This document shows positions 25,355 through 33,869 of a stretch of 64,000 nucleotides of DNA, one piece after another. Position numbers and translations under genes: made by a program. Positions within the stretch are counted from its first letter, which is position 1. Every line of letters begins with the position of its first letter. The stretch comes from JASEGV01 sp947085405. GTDB lineage: Bacteria; Bacteroidota; Ignavibacteria; UBA10030; BY39. The stretch covers positions 54,542-118,541 of the forward strand of contig CAMTWO010000014.1 of assembly GCA_947085405.1 (NCBI GenBank), given 5' to 3'. Under the pieces are notes generated by a model, which was given only the letters and a program-made list of their open reading frames with translations, was not told the origin of the DNA and did not search any database.

Positions 25355-26458
25355 TTATTTTCCGGGTTGGAAGTTTCTTACTTCTTCTAAAATTGTATCA
25401 ACGATATCTTCTTCCTTCACCTTTTTTATCATCTCACCTTTCCGATATAAAATTGCTACACCTTTTCCAGCCGCAATACCGATGTCGGCTTCGCTTGCCT
25501 CGCCGGGACCGTTAACCACACAACCGAGGACAGCTATTTTGATTGGCTTCTTTTCTCCCGCTAACTTTTCTTCAAGTTGTTTAACGATGCTGAATAAATC
25601 AACTTCCAAGCGACCACACGTAGGGCAGGCAATCAACTCAACATTTCGAGACGCCAAACTTAATGAGCGGAGAATTTCTTTTCCAACTTCAATCTCTTTG
25701 ACGGGATCGTCTGTAAGAGAAACACGAATCGTATCGCCGATTCCTTCGGCTAATAAAGTTCCAATTCCAACGGCTGATTTTATTGTTCCAATTTTTGTTG
25801 TGCCAGCTTCTGTAACACCCAAATGAAGCGGTATATCAGTCTTTGCAGAAATCAACCTGTAAGCTTCTATCATCAACTTCACGTCTGTCGATTTAACAGA
25901 TATAACTAAATCCTTGAAGTTGAACTCGTCACAAATTTCAACATGTCGCATTGCGCTCTCGAACAAAGCTTCGGCAGTCGGGTAACCGAATTTATTCAAA
26001 ATATCTTCTTCAAGCGAGCCTGAGTTAACTCCGATGCGTATCGGAATTCCTTTTCCGGCTGCAGCTTCCAAAACTTGTTTTATCCTATCCTTCGAGCCAA
26101 TATTCCCTGGATTGATGCGAACTTTTGCAACCCCCGCTTCGATTGCTTGTAAAGCAAAAACATGGTTGAAATGTATATCAGCAACAACGGGTATTGGGGA
26201 TTTCATAACAATCTTCGGCATTGCCTCGGCTGCCTCTTTATCGTTGACTGTAACACGGATAATATCGCAGCCGGCTTCGGTTGCATCAATGATTTGTTTG
26301 ACAGTAGCATTAACATCGCCCGTTTTAGTTTTCGTCATCGTTTGCACCGAGATTGGTGCGTTGCCGCCAACAAGCACGCCGCCGACATTCACTTGCCGTG
26401 TGTGTCTGCGAATTCCAACTTTGTATGTAGGATGAGGATTTTGTTCAGATGAGGACAT
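25355..26458 (-). CDS. ispG: 4-hydroxy-3-methylbut-2-enyl diphosphate synthase
   Basis: 367 residues, IspG/GcpE of the short bacterial form. Marks: VGGNAPISVQTMTKTKTGDV, GCDIIRVTVND, VADIHFNHVFALQAIEAG, KVRINPGNIG, RIGVNSGSLEEDIL, HLGVTEAGT, and the C-terminal Fe-S ligands in CPTCGRLEVDL and GCVVNGPGEA with the closing NGPGE motif. It reduces MEcPP to HMBPP in the methylerythritol phosphate route to isoprenoids, with electrons from flavodoxin or ferredoxin, using a [4Fe-4S] cluster. ychF is downstream and the rhomboid gene upstream, all on one strand. Confidence 0.95.
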   Translation of the reverse strand: MSSSEQNPHPTYKVGIRRHTRQVNVGGVLVGGNAPISVQTMTKTKTGDVNATVKQIIDATEAGCDIIRVTVNDKEAAEAMPKIVMKSPIPVVADIHFNHVFALQAIEAGVAKVRINPGNIGSKDRIKQVLEAAAGKGIPIRIGVNSGSLEEDILNKFGYPTAEALFESAMRHVEICDEFNFKDLVISVKSTDVKLMIEAYRLISAKTDIPLHLGVTEAGTTKIGTIKSAVGIGTLLAEGIGDTIRVSLTDDPVKEIEVGKEILRSLSLASRNVELIACPTCGRLEVDLFSIVKQLEEKLAGEKKPIKIAVLGCVVNGPGEASEADIGIAAGKGVAILYRKGEMIKKVKEEDIVDTILEEVRNFQPGK

Positions 26459-26518
26459 AAGAATTTTTGATTTTATGATTTCGGATCTAATTCGAGTTTT
26501 GATTTTAGGATTTTGGAC

Positions 26519-27430
26519 TTATTTTAGTTTTTTACTTGCTTCAAAAAGGATTTGTTTTTCTTTTTCAGAAAGATTTTGATAACCTTCTTTACTTATCTTA
26601 TCGAGAATTTCATCAACTCTTTGTTGTAACACATTTTGATTTTCTTCGATATCAAAAAATTTGGCATCGCTGATTGTGTCGTGTTCTTTTTTTGTAGCGG
26701 TTGTATATCTTCCTGGCTTTTGATAAATGCTGATGAACTTTTCCCAAAAGCTCATTAGTTTGTATCTTTTAGAATCTATTATGATGAGAATAAAACCAAC
26801 AGCAGCGCCACCTAAATGAGCAAAATGTGCGATGCCGTCTTGTGTACCGGTTATTCCTGCATATAGCTCAACAGCCATGAATATCATCACAAAATATTTC
26901 GCTTTAATTGGGATGAAAAAATAAAGGAAAATCGGGCGATTCGGAAAAATTATCCCGAAGGCAAGCAAGATTCCGTAAACAGCACCCGATGCCCCAACCG
27001 TAGGACCGCCTTGTCCGAATAAAGGACCTAACAACAGATTTGAGATACCGGCACCGATTCCACAAGCAAGATAAAATAGAAGGAATTTTTTTGAGCCCCA
27101 ATTATTTTCGAGCTCCATCCCAAACATCCAGAGTGCAAACATATTAAATAATAAGTGCATAAAACCGGCATGCATAAACATGTAAGTAAACAACTGCCAG
27201 AATTGGAACGTAGGCATTTCGGGGACATCTGTAAATAACGGATACAGAGCAAAGGTAGATTCAATGATATAAGCAAATGAATAATCGCCAATCCTGAATA
27301 ATCCGAAGAAACCGGCAAATAAAAATATGCTAATATTGATAAGCAGTAACGCTTTGATTACAGGCGGGAAAAATCGGAAGCCGCCAAAAAGCGACGGCCG
27401 TTGATAGTTATATGTTTGGTGATAAGACAA
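26519..27430 (-). CDS. Rhomboid family intramembrane serine protease
   Basis: 303 residues. Six or so membrane segments. Catalytic marks: GASGAVYGILLAFG (Ser near residue 148) and HFAHLGGAAVG (His near residue 207), plus WQLFTYMFMHAGFMHLLFNMFALWMFG typical of the family entry loop. The C-terminal tail (about 235-303) is soluble and charged (KISKEGYQNLSEKEKQILFEASKKLK). Rhomboids cut helices inside the membrane. The substrate is unknown. It sits between ispG and pgk on the same strand. Confidence 0.92.
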   Translation of the reverse strand: MSYHQTYNYQRPSLFGGFRFFPPVIKALLLINISIFLFAGFFGLFRIGDYSFAYIIESTFALYPLFTDVPEMPTFQFWQLFTYMFMHAGFMHLLFNMFALWMFGMELENNWGSKKFLLFYLACGIGAGISNLLLGPLFGQGGPTVGASGAVYGILLAFGIIFPNRPIFLYFFIPIKAKYFVMIFMAVELYAGITGTQDGIAHFAHLGGAAVGFILIIIDSKRYKLMSFWEKFISIYQKPGRYTTATKKEHDTISDAKFFDIEENQNVLQQRVDEILDKISKEGYQNLSEKEKQILFEASKKLK

Positions 27431-27509
27431 GTTAATAGTTAATGGTCAATGGTTAATAGTCAATAGTCAATTAGCAATTAGAAATTAGAAATTAGAAATT
27501 GACAATTAG
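27431..27509. repeat. Low-complexity spacer of AATTAG / GTCAAT words
   Basis: GTTAATAGTTAATGGTCAAT and then AATTAGAAATTAGAAATT repeats between the rhomboid start and the pgk stop. Nothing coding is seen. Confidence 0.65.
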
Positions 27510-28706
27510 CTATTGACAATTAGAAAGTGCGGCAACGCCGGGTAAGATTTTACCTTCTAAAAATTCGAGTGAGGCGCCACCACCGGTAGAAACGTGCGAT
27601 ACAGCTTTCTCAAGACCGGCTTTTGCAATCGCTGCAGCCGAGTCGCCGCCGCCGATAATCGTAATGGCACCTGTTTTTGTTACACTTGCCAACGCTGTTG
27701 CAACAGCGTTAGTTCCTACTGCAAAATTATCCATTTCAAATACACCCATCGGTCCATTCCAAACAATCGTTTTGGATGCAGCGATAACATCGGTGAATAG
27801 TTTTACAGTTTCAGGACCTATATCAAGTCCCTGCCAACCTGGTTCGATGTTATCAACTTTCACAGTTTTCTTTTGAGCGGCGTTATCAAATTTGTCGGCA
27901 ACTACACAATCGACAGGAAGTAAAAATTTAATATTGCGTTTTGAAACTTCGTTCAACAACGATTTTGCTAAATCAATTTTGTCTTGTTCGAGCAGTGAAT
28001 CGCCAATTTCCAAACCTTTTGCTTTGTAAAAAGTGTATGCCATTCCACCGCCGACAATCAATGTATCAACTCTATTCAACAGATTTTGAATTACATCAAT
28101 TTTGCCTGAAACTTTTGCACCGCCTAAAATAGCCGTGAAAGGGCGAACAGGATTTTCGAGTGCCTTTCCTAAATAATCAAGCTCTTTTTTCATCAGGTAG
28201 CCCGCAACCGCAGGTTTGATAAAACGGGTTACTCCTTCGGTTGAAGCGTGAGCACGATGCGCACTACCGAATGCGTCGTTCACATAAACATCGCCTAATG
28301 AAGCTAACTCTCTTGCAAAATTTTCATCGTTGGCTTCTTCTTCGTTATGGTAACGAAGATTTTCTAACAACAAGCATTCGCCGTCCTTCAAACTTGCAAC
28401 AGCGGATTTTGCAAGTTCACCGATACAATCAGAAGCAAACTTTACTCCTATACCTAAAAGTTCTGAAGTACGTTTGGCAACCGGTGCAAGTGAAAACTCC
28501 GGTTTGGGTTTGCCCTTCGGTCGGCCCAAGTGGCTCATCAAAATTGCTTTACCACCATCGGCTAAAATTTTCTTGATAGTCGGGAGAGATTCTACAATCC
28601 TCGTATCGTCAGTAACCATTCCGTTTTCCATCGGGACGTTGAAATCAACACGAATCAAAACTCGTTTCGATTTTACCTGTATATCATCAATCGTCATTTT
28701 ATTCAT
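27510..28706 (-). CDS. pgk: Phosphoglycerate kinase
   Basis: 398 residues from the Met at 28706, which has AAGGA at seven bases; the ATG at 28712 is too close to it. Marks: RVLIRVDFNVPMENG, MSHLGRPKGK, LENLRYHNEEE, AFGSAHRAHASTEGV, ILGGAKVSGKI, GPMGVFEM, TIIGGGDSAAA, VSTGGGASLEFLEGK. It makes ATP from 1,3-bisphosphoglycerate in glycolysis (reverse in gluconeogenesis). It lies 14 bases after gap in the order gap-pgk, a common operon. Confidence 0.96.
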   Translation of the reverse strand: MNKMTIDDIQVKSKRVLIRVDFNVPMENGMVTDDTRIVESLPTIKKILADGGKAILMSHLGRPKGKPKPEFSLAPVAKRTSELLGIGVKFASDCIGELAKSAVASLKDGECLLLENLRYHNEEEANDENFARELASLGDVYVNDAFGSAHRAHASTEGVTRFIKPAVAGYLMKKELDYLGKALENPVRPFTAILGGAKVSGKIDVIQNLLNRVDTLIVGGGMAYTFYKAKGLEIGDSLLEQDKIDLAKSLLNEVSKRNIKFLLPVDCVVADKFDNAAQKKTVKVDNIEPGWQGLDIGPETVKLFTDVIAASKTIVWNGPMGVFEMDNFAVGTNAVATALASVTKTGAITIIGGGDSAAAIAKAGLEKAVSHVSTGGGASLEFLEGKILPGVAALSNCQ

Positions 28707-28720
28707 GTTCATTTCCTTAA

Positions 28721-29713
28721 TTACGCTATCTTCTTTATCAAATCAACAACGCGGCATGAGTAGCCCCACTCGTTGTCGTACCAGCCGACCACTTTCACCA
28801 TATTTCCGATCACCATAGTCGATAACGAATCGAAGATACATGAATATTCGCTGCCGACAATGTCGCTCGAAACAATTTCGTCGGTACAGTATTCTAAAAT
28901 CCCTTTGAGATAGGTTTCGGATGCTTTCTTCATGGCTTCGTTAATCTGTTCTTTTGTTGCTTCTGTTTCTAATTCTGCAACGAAGTCAGTTACCGAACCA
29001 TCTGGGACCGGAACGCGTAAAGCGAAACCGTCAAGCTTTCCTTTCAAATCAGGTATTACTTTTCCTACGGCTTTTGCAGCGCCGGTAGTTGTTGGTATAA
29101 TATTCAGAGATGCTGCACGAGCGCGACGCAAATCTGAATGAGGTAAATCCAACACACGCTGATCGTTTGTGTATGCGTGAATTGTCGTCATCAAACCTTT
29201 TTTGATTTTGAAATTATCGTGCAATACTTTTACCATTGGTGCAAGACAGTTAGTCGTGCAAGAGGCATTCGATAGTATAACTTCTTTACCCGTTATTACG
29301 TGTTCGTTTACACCCAATACTACAGTTGCATCAATTTCATCTTTTGCGGGGGCTGTGAGAATTACTTTTTTTGCACCCGCTTTTATATGCAATTCAATTT
29401 TCTCGCGTTTTGTGAATACGCCCGTTCCTTCTATTACTATTTCGGCGCCTAATTTTGCCCACGGTAGAGCGGCAGGGTCTTTCTCTGCCATCACAGGATA
29501 ACTTTTTCCATTTACAATTATTGAATTATCGGTATGAGTTACTGTTCCGTTAAATTTTCCGTGAACAGAATCATATTTCAAAAGGTGAGCGAGTGTTTTA
29601 GCATTGGTAATATCGTTGATGCCAACGAATTCTATTCCTTCAACTTCCAAGCCGCGGCGAAAAACTAATCTGCCGATTCTTCCAAAGCCATTAATTCCAA
29701 TTTTGATAGCCAT
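28721..29713 (-). CDS. gap: Glyceraldehyde-3-phosphate dehydrogenase, type I
   Basis: 330 residues from the Met at 29713 (GGAG ten bases upstream). Marks: KIGINGFGRIGRLVFR (NAD-binding), SNASCTTNCLAP with the catalytic Cys, AYTNDQRVLDLPHSDLRRARAA, PTTTGAAKAVG, RVPVPDGSVTDF, WYDNEWGYSCRVVDL. It oxidises glyceraldehyde-3-phosphate with NAD+ and phosphate. The 400-base region upstream should contain the promoter for gap-pgk. Nothing unusual. Confidence 0.96.
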   Translation of the reverse strand: MAIKIGINGFGRIGRLVFRRGLEVEGIEFVGINDITNAKTLAHLLKYDSVHGKFNGTVTHTDNSIIVNGKSYPVMAEKDPAALPWAKLGAEIVIEGTGVFTKREKIELHIKAGAKKVILTAPAKDEIDATVVLGVNEHVITGKEVILSNASCTTNCLAPMVKVLHDNFKIKKGLMTTIHAYTNDQRVLDLPHSDLRRARAASLNIIPTTTGAAKAVGKVIPDLKGKLDGFALRVPVPDGSVTDFVAELETEATKEQINEAMKKASETYLKGILEYCTDEIVSSDIVGSEYSCIFDSLSTMVIGNMVKVVGWYDNEWGYSCRVVDLIKKIA

Positions 29714-30141
29714 GATATTCTCCAAAAAGTTTTAGTTATTGTTTAAATTTGATACAAATTTATGAAGAAATGGGTAGAAAGGCAAATAATAGATTTTAGA
29801 TTTGGGATTTAGGAAACAGGATAAAATTTTTATACTGCACTTTTTAATTTCTATGAGTGCGAAAAAAAGGAAAGGGTATATGGAATCGAATGTCCTCTTT
29901 TGATTTTGCACACTATGTACTTGCTGAACTTGTAGTAGAGGTACTTTGGCAAACTCTTTATCCTCCTCTCCGGTGGTTGCCGAGCTTGCCGAAGCAACCG
30001 TTATCTGAACTCACCAGAAATGGCGTTTCGACACGCTCAACGCCCGGATTGGATTCTGAATTCTTGTTACCGCCAATGCCGCACCCAATTTGACAAGTTC
30101 TATAACGTCAACCCAATATTTACAATTTCGCATTAGGCGGA
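29714..30141. other. Intergenic region with short inverted repeat
   Basis: No gene was seen. It holds a low-complexity piece (ATAGATTTTAGATTTGGG near 29790) and GGTTGC (29975-29980) with GCAACC (29994-29999) around CGAGCTTGCCGAA, a GC-rich hairpin in AT-rich DNA. The short plus-strand frame at 29857-30093 is low-quality and its second half is only this repeat-like DNA. The promoter of gap-pgk is probably within 29720-29850. Confidence 0.5.
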
Positions 30142-31569
30142 TTAAAACGAGCGATAGCGTTTTATCTTTCCATTAATAACAGCAATCAGAATATCGAGGT
30201 CAAATGGTTTCGTTATATAATCATCCACACCAAGTTGGAAACCTGAACGCATTACTAATCCATCTTGCAAAGCACTCATGAATATGAAAGGAGTTTTTCT
30301 CAGGTATGGAATTTCCTGTACCGAGGAAAAGAACTTGAAACCATCCAAGTCCCCCTGCGGAAACATTATATCGCATAGTATCAGGTCAAATGCGCTACTA
30401 TTCAGTTTTTCAAATGCACTCTCAATATCAAGAGCCGTAGTAACATCGAATCCGTTTTCTCTTAATGTATCTTCAAGTATTTGCAGCAAGATATCATCAT
30501 CGTCAACCACAAGAATACTCCCGTTGCTTTTACTTTTTTTGAAACTTGATTTAATGAGAGATTCGACCTGTGATTTTTGGTCGTCAGTTATATGAAATCG
30601 TTTCCGGACATCGTCTAACTTTTTTTTATTTTTTAAAGTGATTTCACCCGCAAGTATTCTCTTTTGAACATGAGCGATATACAACTCAAGCCGTACGTCA
30701 GATTCAATTTTGAAATGTTCATCAAAAGTAAGTTCAAGTAATTCTTTCAACCGCATCATTTTTTTTGCACCTTCAACGGAAGGTTGTCCGTCTGTATAAT
30801 TTTCGCGCATTTGTTCGTGATAGAGTGCGATTCTTGCCTCTTTTGTTTCCGGTATTTTTATTCCCAAAATTTCAAGCTTGTCGTCGTACTCCCTCGATAT
30901 TTGTTCCAACCGACGGAGGAAAGATTTTTCCATTTTACCGTGAAGTTCTTCTCTTATCTCTTTTATTGCCCTATTATTTTCGGCTACCAAAGCATCATAT
31001 TTTTGTTGAAATTTTTTCTTTTCCGCTTCTATCACCGCTTCAGCATCTGCCTGGATTCGTTTTTTCTCATCTGCGATTTGAGTTTGAAACATTGTCTCGA
31101 ATTCCCGCTCGAGTAATTGAAGAACAGCGTTCCTGTTTTTTTCGAATTGTTTGAGTGTTTGTGCAGCATTTCGCTCAGCATTGTGAAGTTCCTGTGTGAA
31201 TTTTTCTTTATACTCGTTTTCTATCTCGTTACGAATCGTTTGTTCAGAAGGAACAACGATATTGTTTATCTGTTGAACCGTTTGAACAGGTTTTTCGGTT
31301 TTTACGATATGGCTATCATCAACCTTATTTTTTTTAATAAGGTGTGGGTTATCTTCCAAATATTGTATTCGTTCTTCAAAAGCTTTCAGGTATGGATTCA
31401 AGGGCTCCCATTCTTTTGCCTCTGTTAAAAATTCTCTGGCTTTGACAAGATTTCCATTTTTTATAGAAGCATCAACCTGCCTAAGACATTGATGAAATTT
31501 TTGAGTAACCTCAGTGGAACTCATCCCTGCATTGGATTGCCCCGTTTGCATATTTTTATTTTCATTCAC
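30142..31569 (-). CDS. Coiled-coil response regulator (C-terminal receiver)
   Basis: 475 residues. Residues about 20-75 look like a TPR-like helix pair (FHQCLRQVDASIKNGNLVKAREFLTEAKEWEP). About 105-230 is a long charged coiled coil. The receiver domain is at the C-terminus, about 350-475: VVDDDDILLQIL, phospho-acceptor Asp in LILCDIMFP, MSAL, and KPFD. Normal regulators have the receiver at the N-terminus, so this arrangement is unusual. It has no DNA-binding domain and may act by protein contact. No histidine kinase is adjacent. Confidence 0.85.
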   Translation of the reverse strand: MNENKNMQTGQSNAGMSSTEVTQKFHQCLRQVDASIKNGNLVKAREFLTEAKEWEPLNPYLKAFEERIQYLEDNPHLIKKNKVDDSHIVKTEKPVQTVQQINNIVVPSEQTIRNEIENEYKEKFTQELHNAERNAAQTLKQFEKNRNAVLQLLEREFETMFQTQIADEKKRIQADAEAVIEAEKKKFQQKYDALVAENNRAIKEIREELHGKMEKSFLRRLEQISREYDDKLEILGIKIPETKEARIALYHEQMRENYTDGQPSVEGAKKMMRLKELLELTFDEHFKIESDVRLELYIAHVQKRILAGEITLKNKKKLDDVRKRFHITDDQKSQVESLIKSSFKKSKSNGSILVVDDDDILLQILEDTLRENGFDVTTALDIESAFEKLNSSAFDLILCDIMFPQGDLDGFKFFSSVQEIPYLRKTPFIFMSALQDGLVMRSGFQLGVDDYITKPFDLDILIAVINGKIKRYRSF

Positions 31570-31590
31570 GATTTTGTTTGTCTATTAGTT

Positions 31591-33792
31591 CTACTTTTTT
31601 ATCGAGCCAGATGAAAGTCCTTGCGATGACAAAAGCACAAGTCGGCCGGCTTGTTGTACTTTAACCCAATATCCTTTTCCCGGATAAATAGTATCGGTCG
31701 GAAAGTATTGTTCTTGATATTCGTAAAATTTACTTTTTATGATACCGCTCGGTAAACTAATAATAGCTGAAACCGGTAGAGGCACCGATAAAGAACCAAT
31801 AATGTTCCATCCCGTGCTGACTGCGACCGTGTCTAATAATTTCGACAAGCCCGTTATTTCAATTGGAGAACCAGACCCAAATTTTATCCAATATCCGATT
31901 CCATCATTAAGCGAGTCGCGCACATTATAATTTGTCGAGTCGTATGAAAATGCCTTTGATATTGCATTCGGAAAAAGGACATTCAGCGAAGCATTATTAA
32001 CTGATAGCGGAACTGAAAGAAGATTCCATCCATTATTTACCTGAATAGTGAGCATAGTTGAATTCCCTGTGGTGAACTTCCAGTGGGGTGAGTACGCACT
32101 TGACCCTGCAGCATTTTTTGCCCGCACACGCCAATAATATGTAGCCGACTGTAATAATCCTTCAACTCGATACGTCGTTACAGATAGAGTTGAGTCGTTT
32201 ATTAGTCTGCTTACGAATAGTGAATCAGTGGATAACTGCAAATGGTAAAACAATGCTGACGAGGATTCATTCCAGTTTAAATTCAAAATTCTTGGTTGGT
32301 CTGTAACGCCGTTTGTGGGTGAGAGTAACGTGGGAACAGCAGGCAAAGTTGTCAGGCTTAAGTTTTTTCGCCCATAGACAGAAATTTTAGTAGAATCCTT
32401 TGTGCAGGGAAGGCCCGCAGAGTCGCGTAAAAAATTTGTCCAGTGCGTTAAAGTTACATTGAATTTTCCCCCCGGGAAATCAGGATTTGTTTCTGATTTA
32501 TTGTAAGCTACTGGAGTAAGAACAAATTTAGCTGCATACCACGATACAGCGACAGGATCAGTTGAGGCGAGCAGAACTTTAGTATTCACGACATAATCCG
32601 GAGTTGTATTCCCTGCTCGTGATGTCCACGCTGCATCAACTATAGAGAGCCGTGGATACGTTACTGCCATAATTCTCGAGACAAGTGCATACTGGTTGAA
32701 AAGATAATTATAGTGCATTGATTCCCATCCACCGTATCGTTCATTTTGCCATTCAGTTGACATCACACCTATCCAATTTTTTACAGCTTCAGTTGCACCC
32801 GACATACCATGATGCTTCAGAACTGGAAAATTAATCAGACACAGCCGAGACGAATCGTACCTCGCTGCAAGAGAGTCCCAAATACCATATCGGAGAGAAA
32901 TTAAATATTTACCTGATAAAGAACGAAATTTGGGATAAGATATTTTTGTAGAAGGTTCATATATATAGCAATCATTGTAGTTTCCTTGATTGTATTCGAC
33001 ACCAGCTTTATACATTAAGTTCTTCCAATCTTGTAAATATACAGGATACCCTTTTGCTCGGAATGTACTCACAACGTTCACGATAGACTGGGCTGGGTCT
33101 TCCGAATTATTATCATTCTGGTCGATATAATATCCCTGCGTGTTATCGGCTACGATGATTTCACCTGTAAATCCTGTCGGATGTTTGAGTATCTGCCAGA
33201 TCAAACCTTTGATGCGGTCGGTGCTTGTAACCACTTTCCCAGTCCACTGAAAATTCCCCTTTATTATTACAACGTTGTTTGAACCCACAATTCCATTCGG
33301 ATGCGCAGTAGTTTTATGTATGGGTATTCCTTTTGCAGCAAGCATTAAACAAAGAGTATCCATCGCAGGATCAACCAAACACGAATCGGGTACAGTAGCA
33401 TTTCCAGCGGCAAGTGAACCTTTGGTGGCGGGGATAGAATCCAAGACAAATACTTTCGAAATTGGATTGGGAACTTCCCAGACTGGAGGACGAATTACAT
33501 TTGCTGAACCTGCTGTAGAATCACCCGGTAGCGATACTGTGAACCAGATAATTCCACTGATTACAATAACCAAAGGAGATACTTTAACAAATTTTCGTAG
33601 TAAGATACTTCCGGTAAAAAATGTTGCCAGTGCAAGTATCCAATTGAAGGCGAGTGGTATTGCCGCTTGTTGGCAGGGGTATGCAAGCCGTTTGGGATTT
33701 TCGCCGCTTCTGATGAGAAGCCAAAGCAGAGAGACAAAACCAACAAACCAATATTTTTTATTAGATTTACTTAAATGTCTGTGTATTTTCAT
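31591..33792 (-). CDS. DUF362-like secreted protein with FnIII and GW modules
   Basis: 733 residues. The N-terminus has two hydrophobic segments (WFVGFVSLLWLLIRSG, IPLAFNWILALATFFTGSIL) around a Cys (AYPCQQAA). About 100-470 matches the DUF362 fold (VPDSCLVDPAMDTLCLML, GSNNVVIIKGNFQW, NFPVLKHHGMSGATEAVKNWIG, VNTKVLLASTDPVAVSWYAAKF). Then a fibronectin-type repeat (about 500-590) and two GW modules like those in the SBBP protein (NNGWNLLSVPL, STGWNIIGSL). There is no T9SS domain at its end, unlike its tandem paralogue upstream. DUF362 is linked in places to metal or redox centres; function here unknown. Confidence 0.75.
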   Translation of the reverse strand: MKIHRHLSKSNKKYWFVGFVSLLWLLIRSGENPKRLAYPCQQAAIPLAFNWILALATFFTGSILLRKFVKVSPLVIVISGIIWFTVSLPGDSTAGSANVIRPPVWEVPNPISKVFVLDSIPATKGSLAAGNATVPDSCLVDPAMDTLCLMLAAKGIPIHKTTAHPNGIVGSNNVVIIKGNFQWTGKVVTSTDRIKGLIWQILKHPTGFTGEIIVADNTQGYYIDQNDNNSEDPAQSIVNVVSTFRAKGYPVYLQDWKNLMYKAGVEYNQGNYNDCYIYEPSTKISYPKFRSLSGKYLISLRYGIWDSLAARYDSSRLCLINFPVLKHHGMSGATEAVKNWIGVMSTEWQNERYGGWESMHYNYLFNQYALVSRIMAVTYPRLSIVDAAWTSRAGNTTPDYVVNTKVLLASTDPVAVSWYAAKFVLTPVAYNKSETNPDFPGGKFNVTLTHWTNFLRDSAGLPCTKDSTKISVYGRKNLSLTTLPAVPTLLSPTNGVTDQPRILNLNWNESSSALFYHLQLSTDSLFVSRLINDSTLSVTTYRVEGLLQSATYYWRVRAKNAAGSSAYSPHWKFTTGNSTMLTIQVNNGWNLLSVPLSVNNASLNVLFPNAISKAFSYDSTNYNVRDSLNDGIGYWIKFGSGSPIEITGLSKLLDTVAVSTGWNIIGSLSVPLPVSAIISLPSGIIKSKFYEYQEQYFPTDTIYPGKGYWVKVQQAGRLVLLSSQGLSSGSIKK

Positions 33793-33869
33793 TACGCCAC
33801 GTATAGTTCATTTTCTAATTTATAATAGCAATTATTCTGAACATATTCAACTATAATTTTAATAACTTT

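Noticed and set aside
29857..30093. 78-codon plus-strand frame in the gap upstream region
   Set aside because: Low-complexity and repeat-like DNA (GGTTGC/GCAACC hairpin) makes up half of it, and there is no homology-like pattern.
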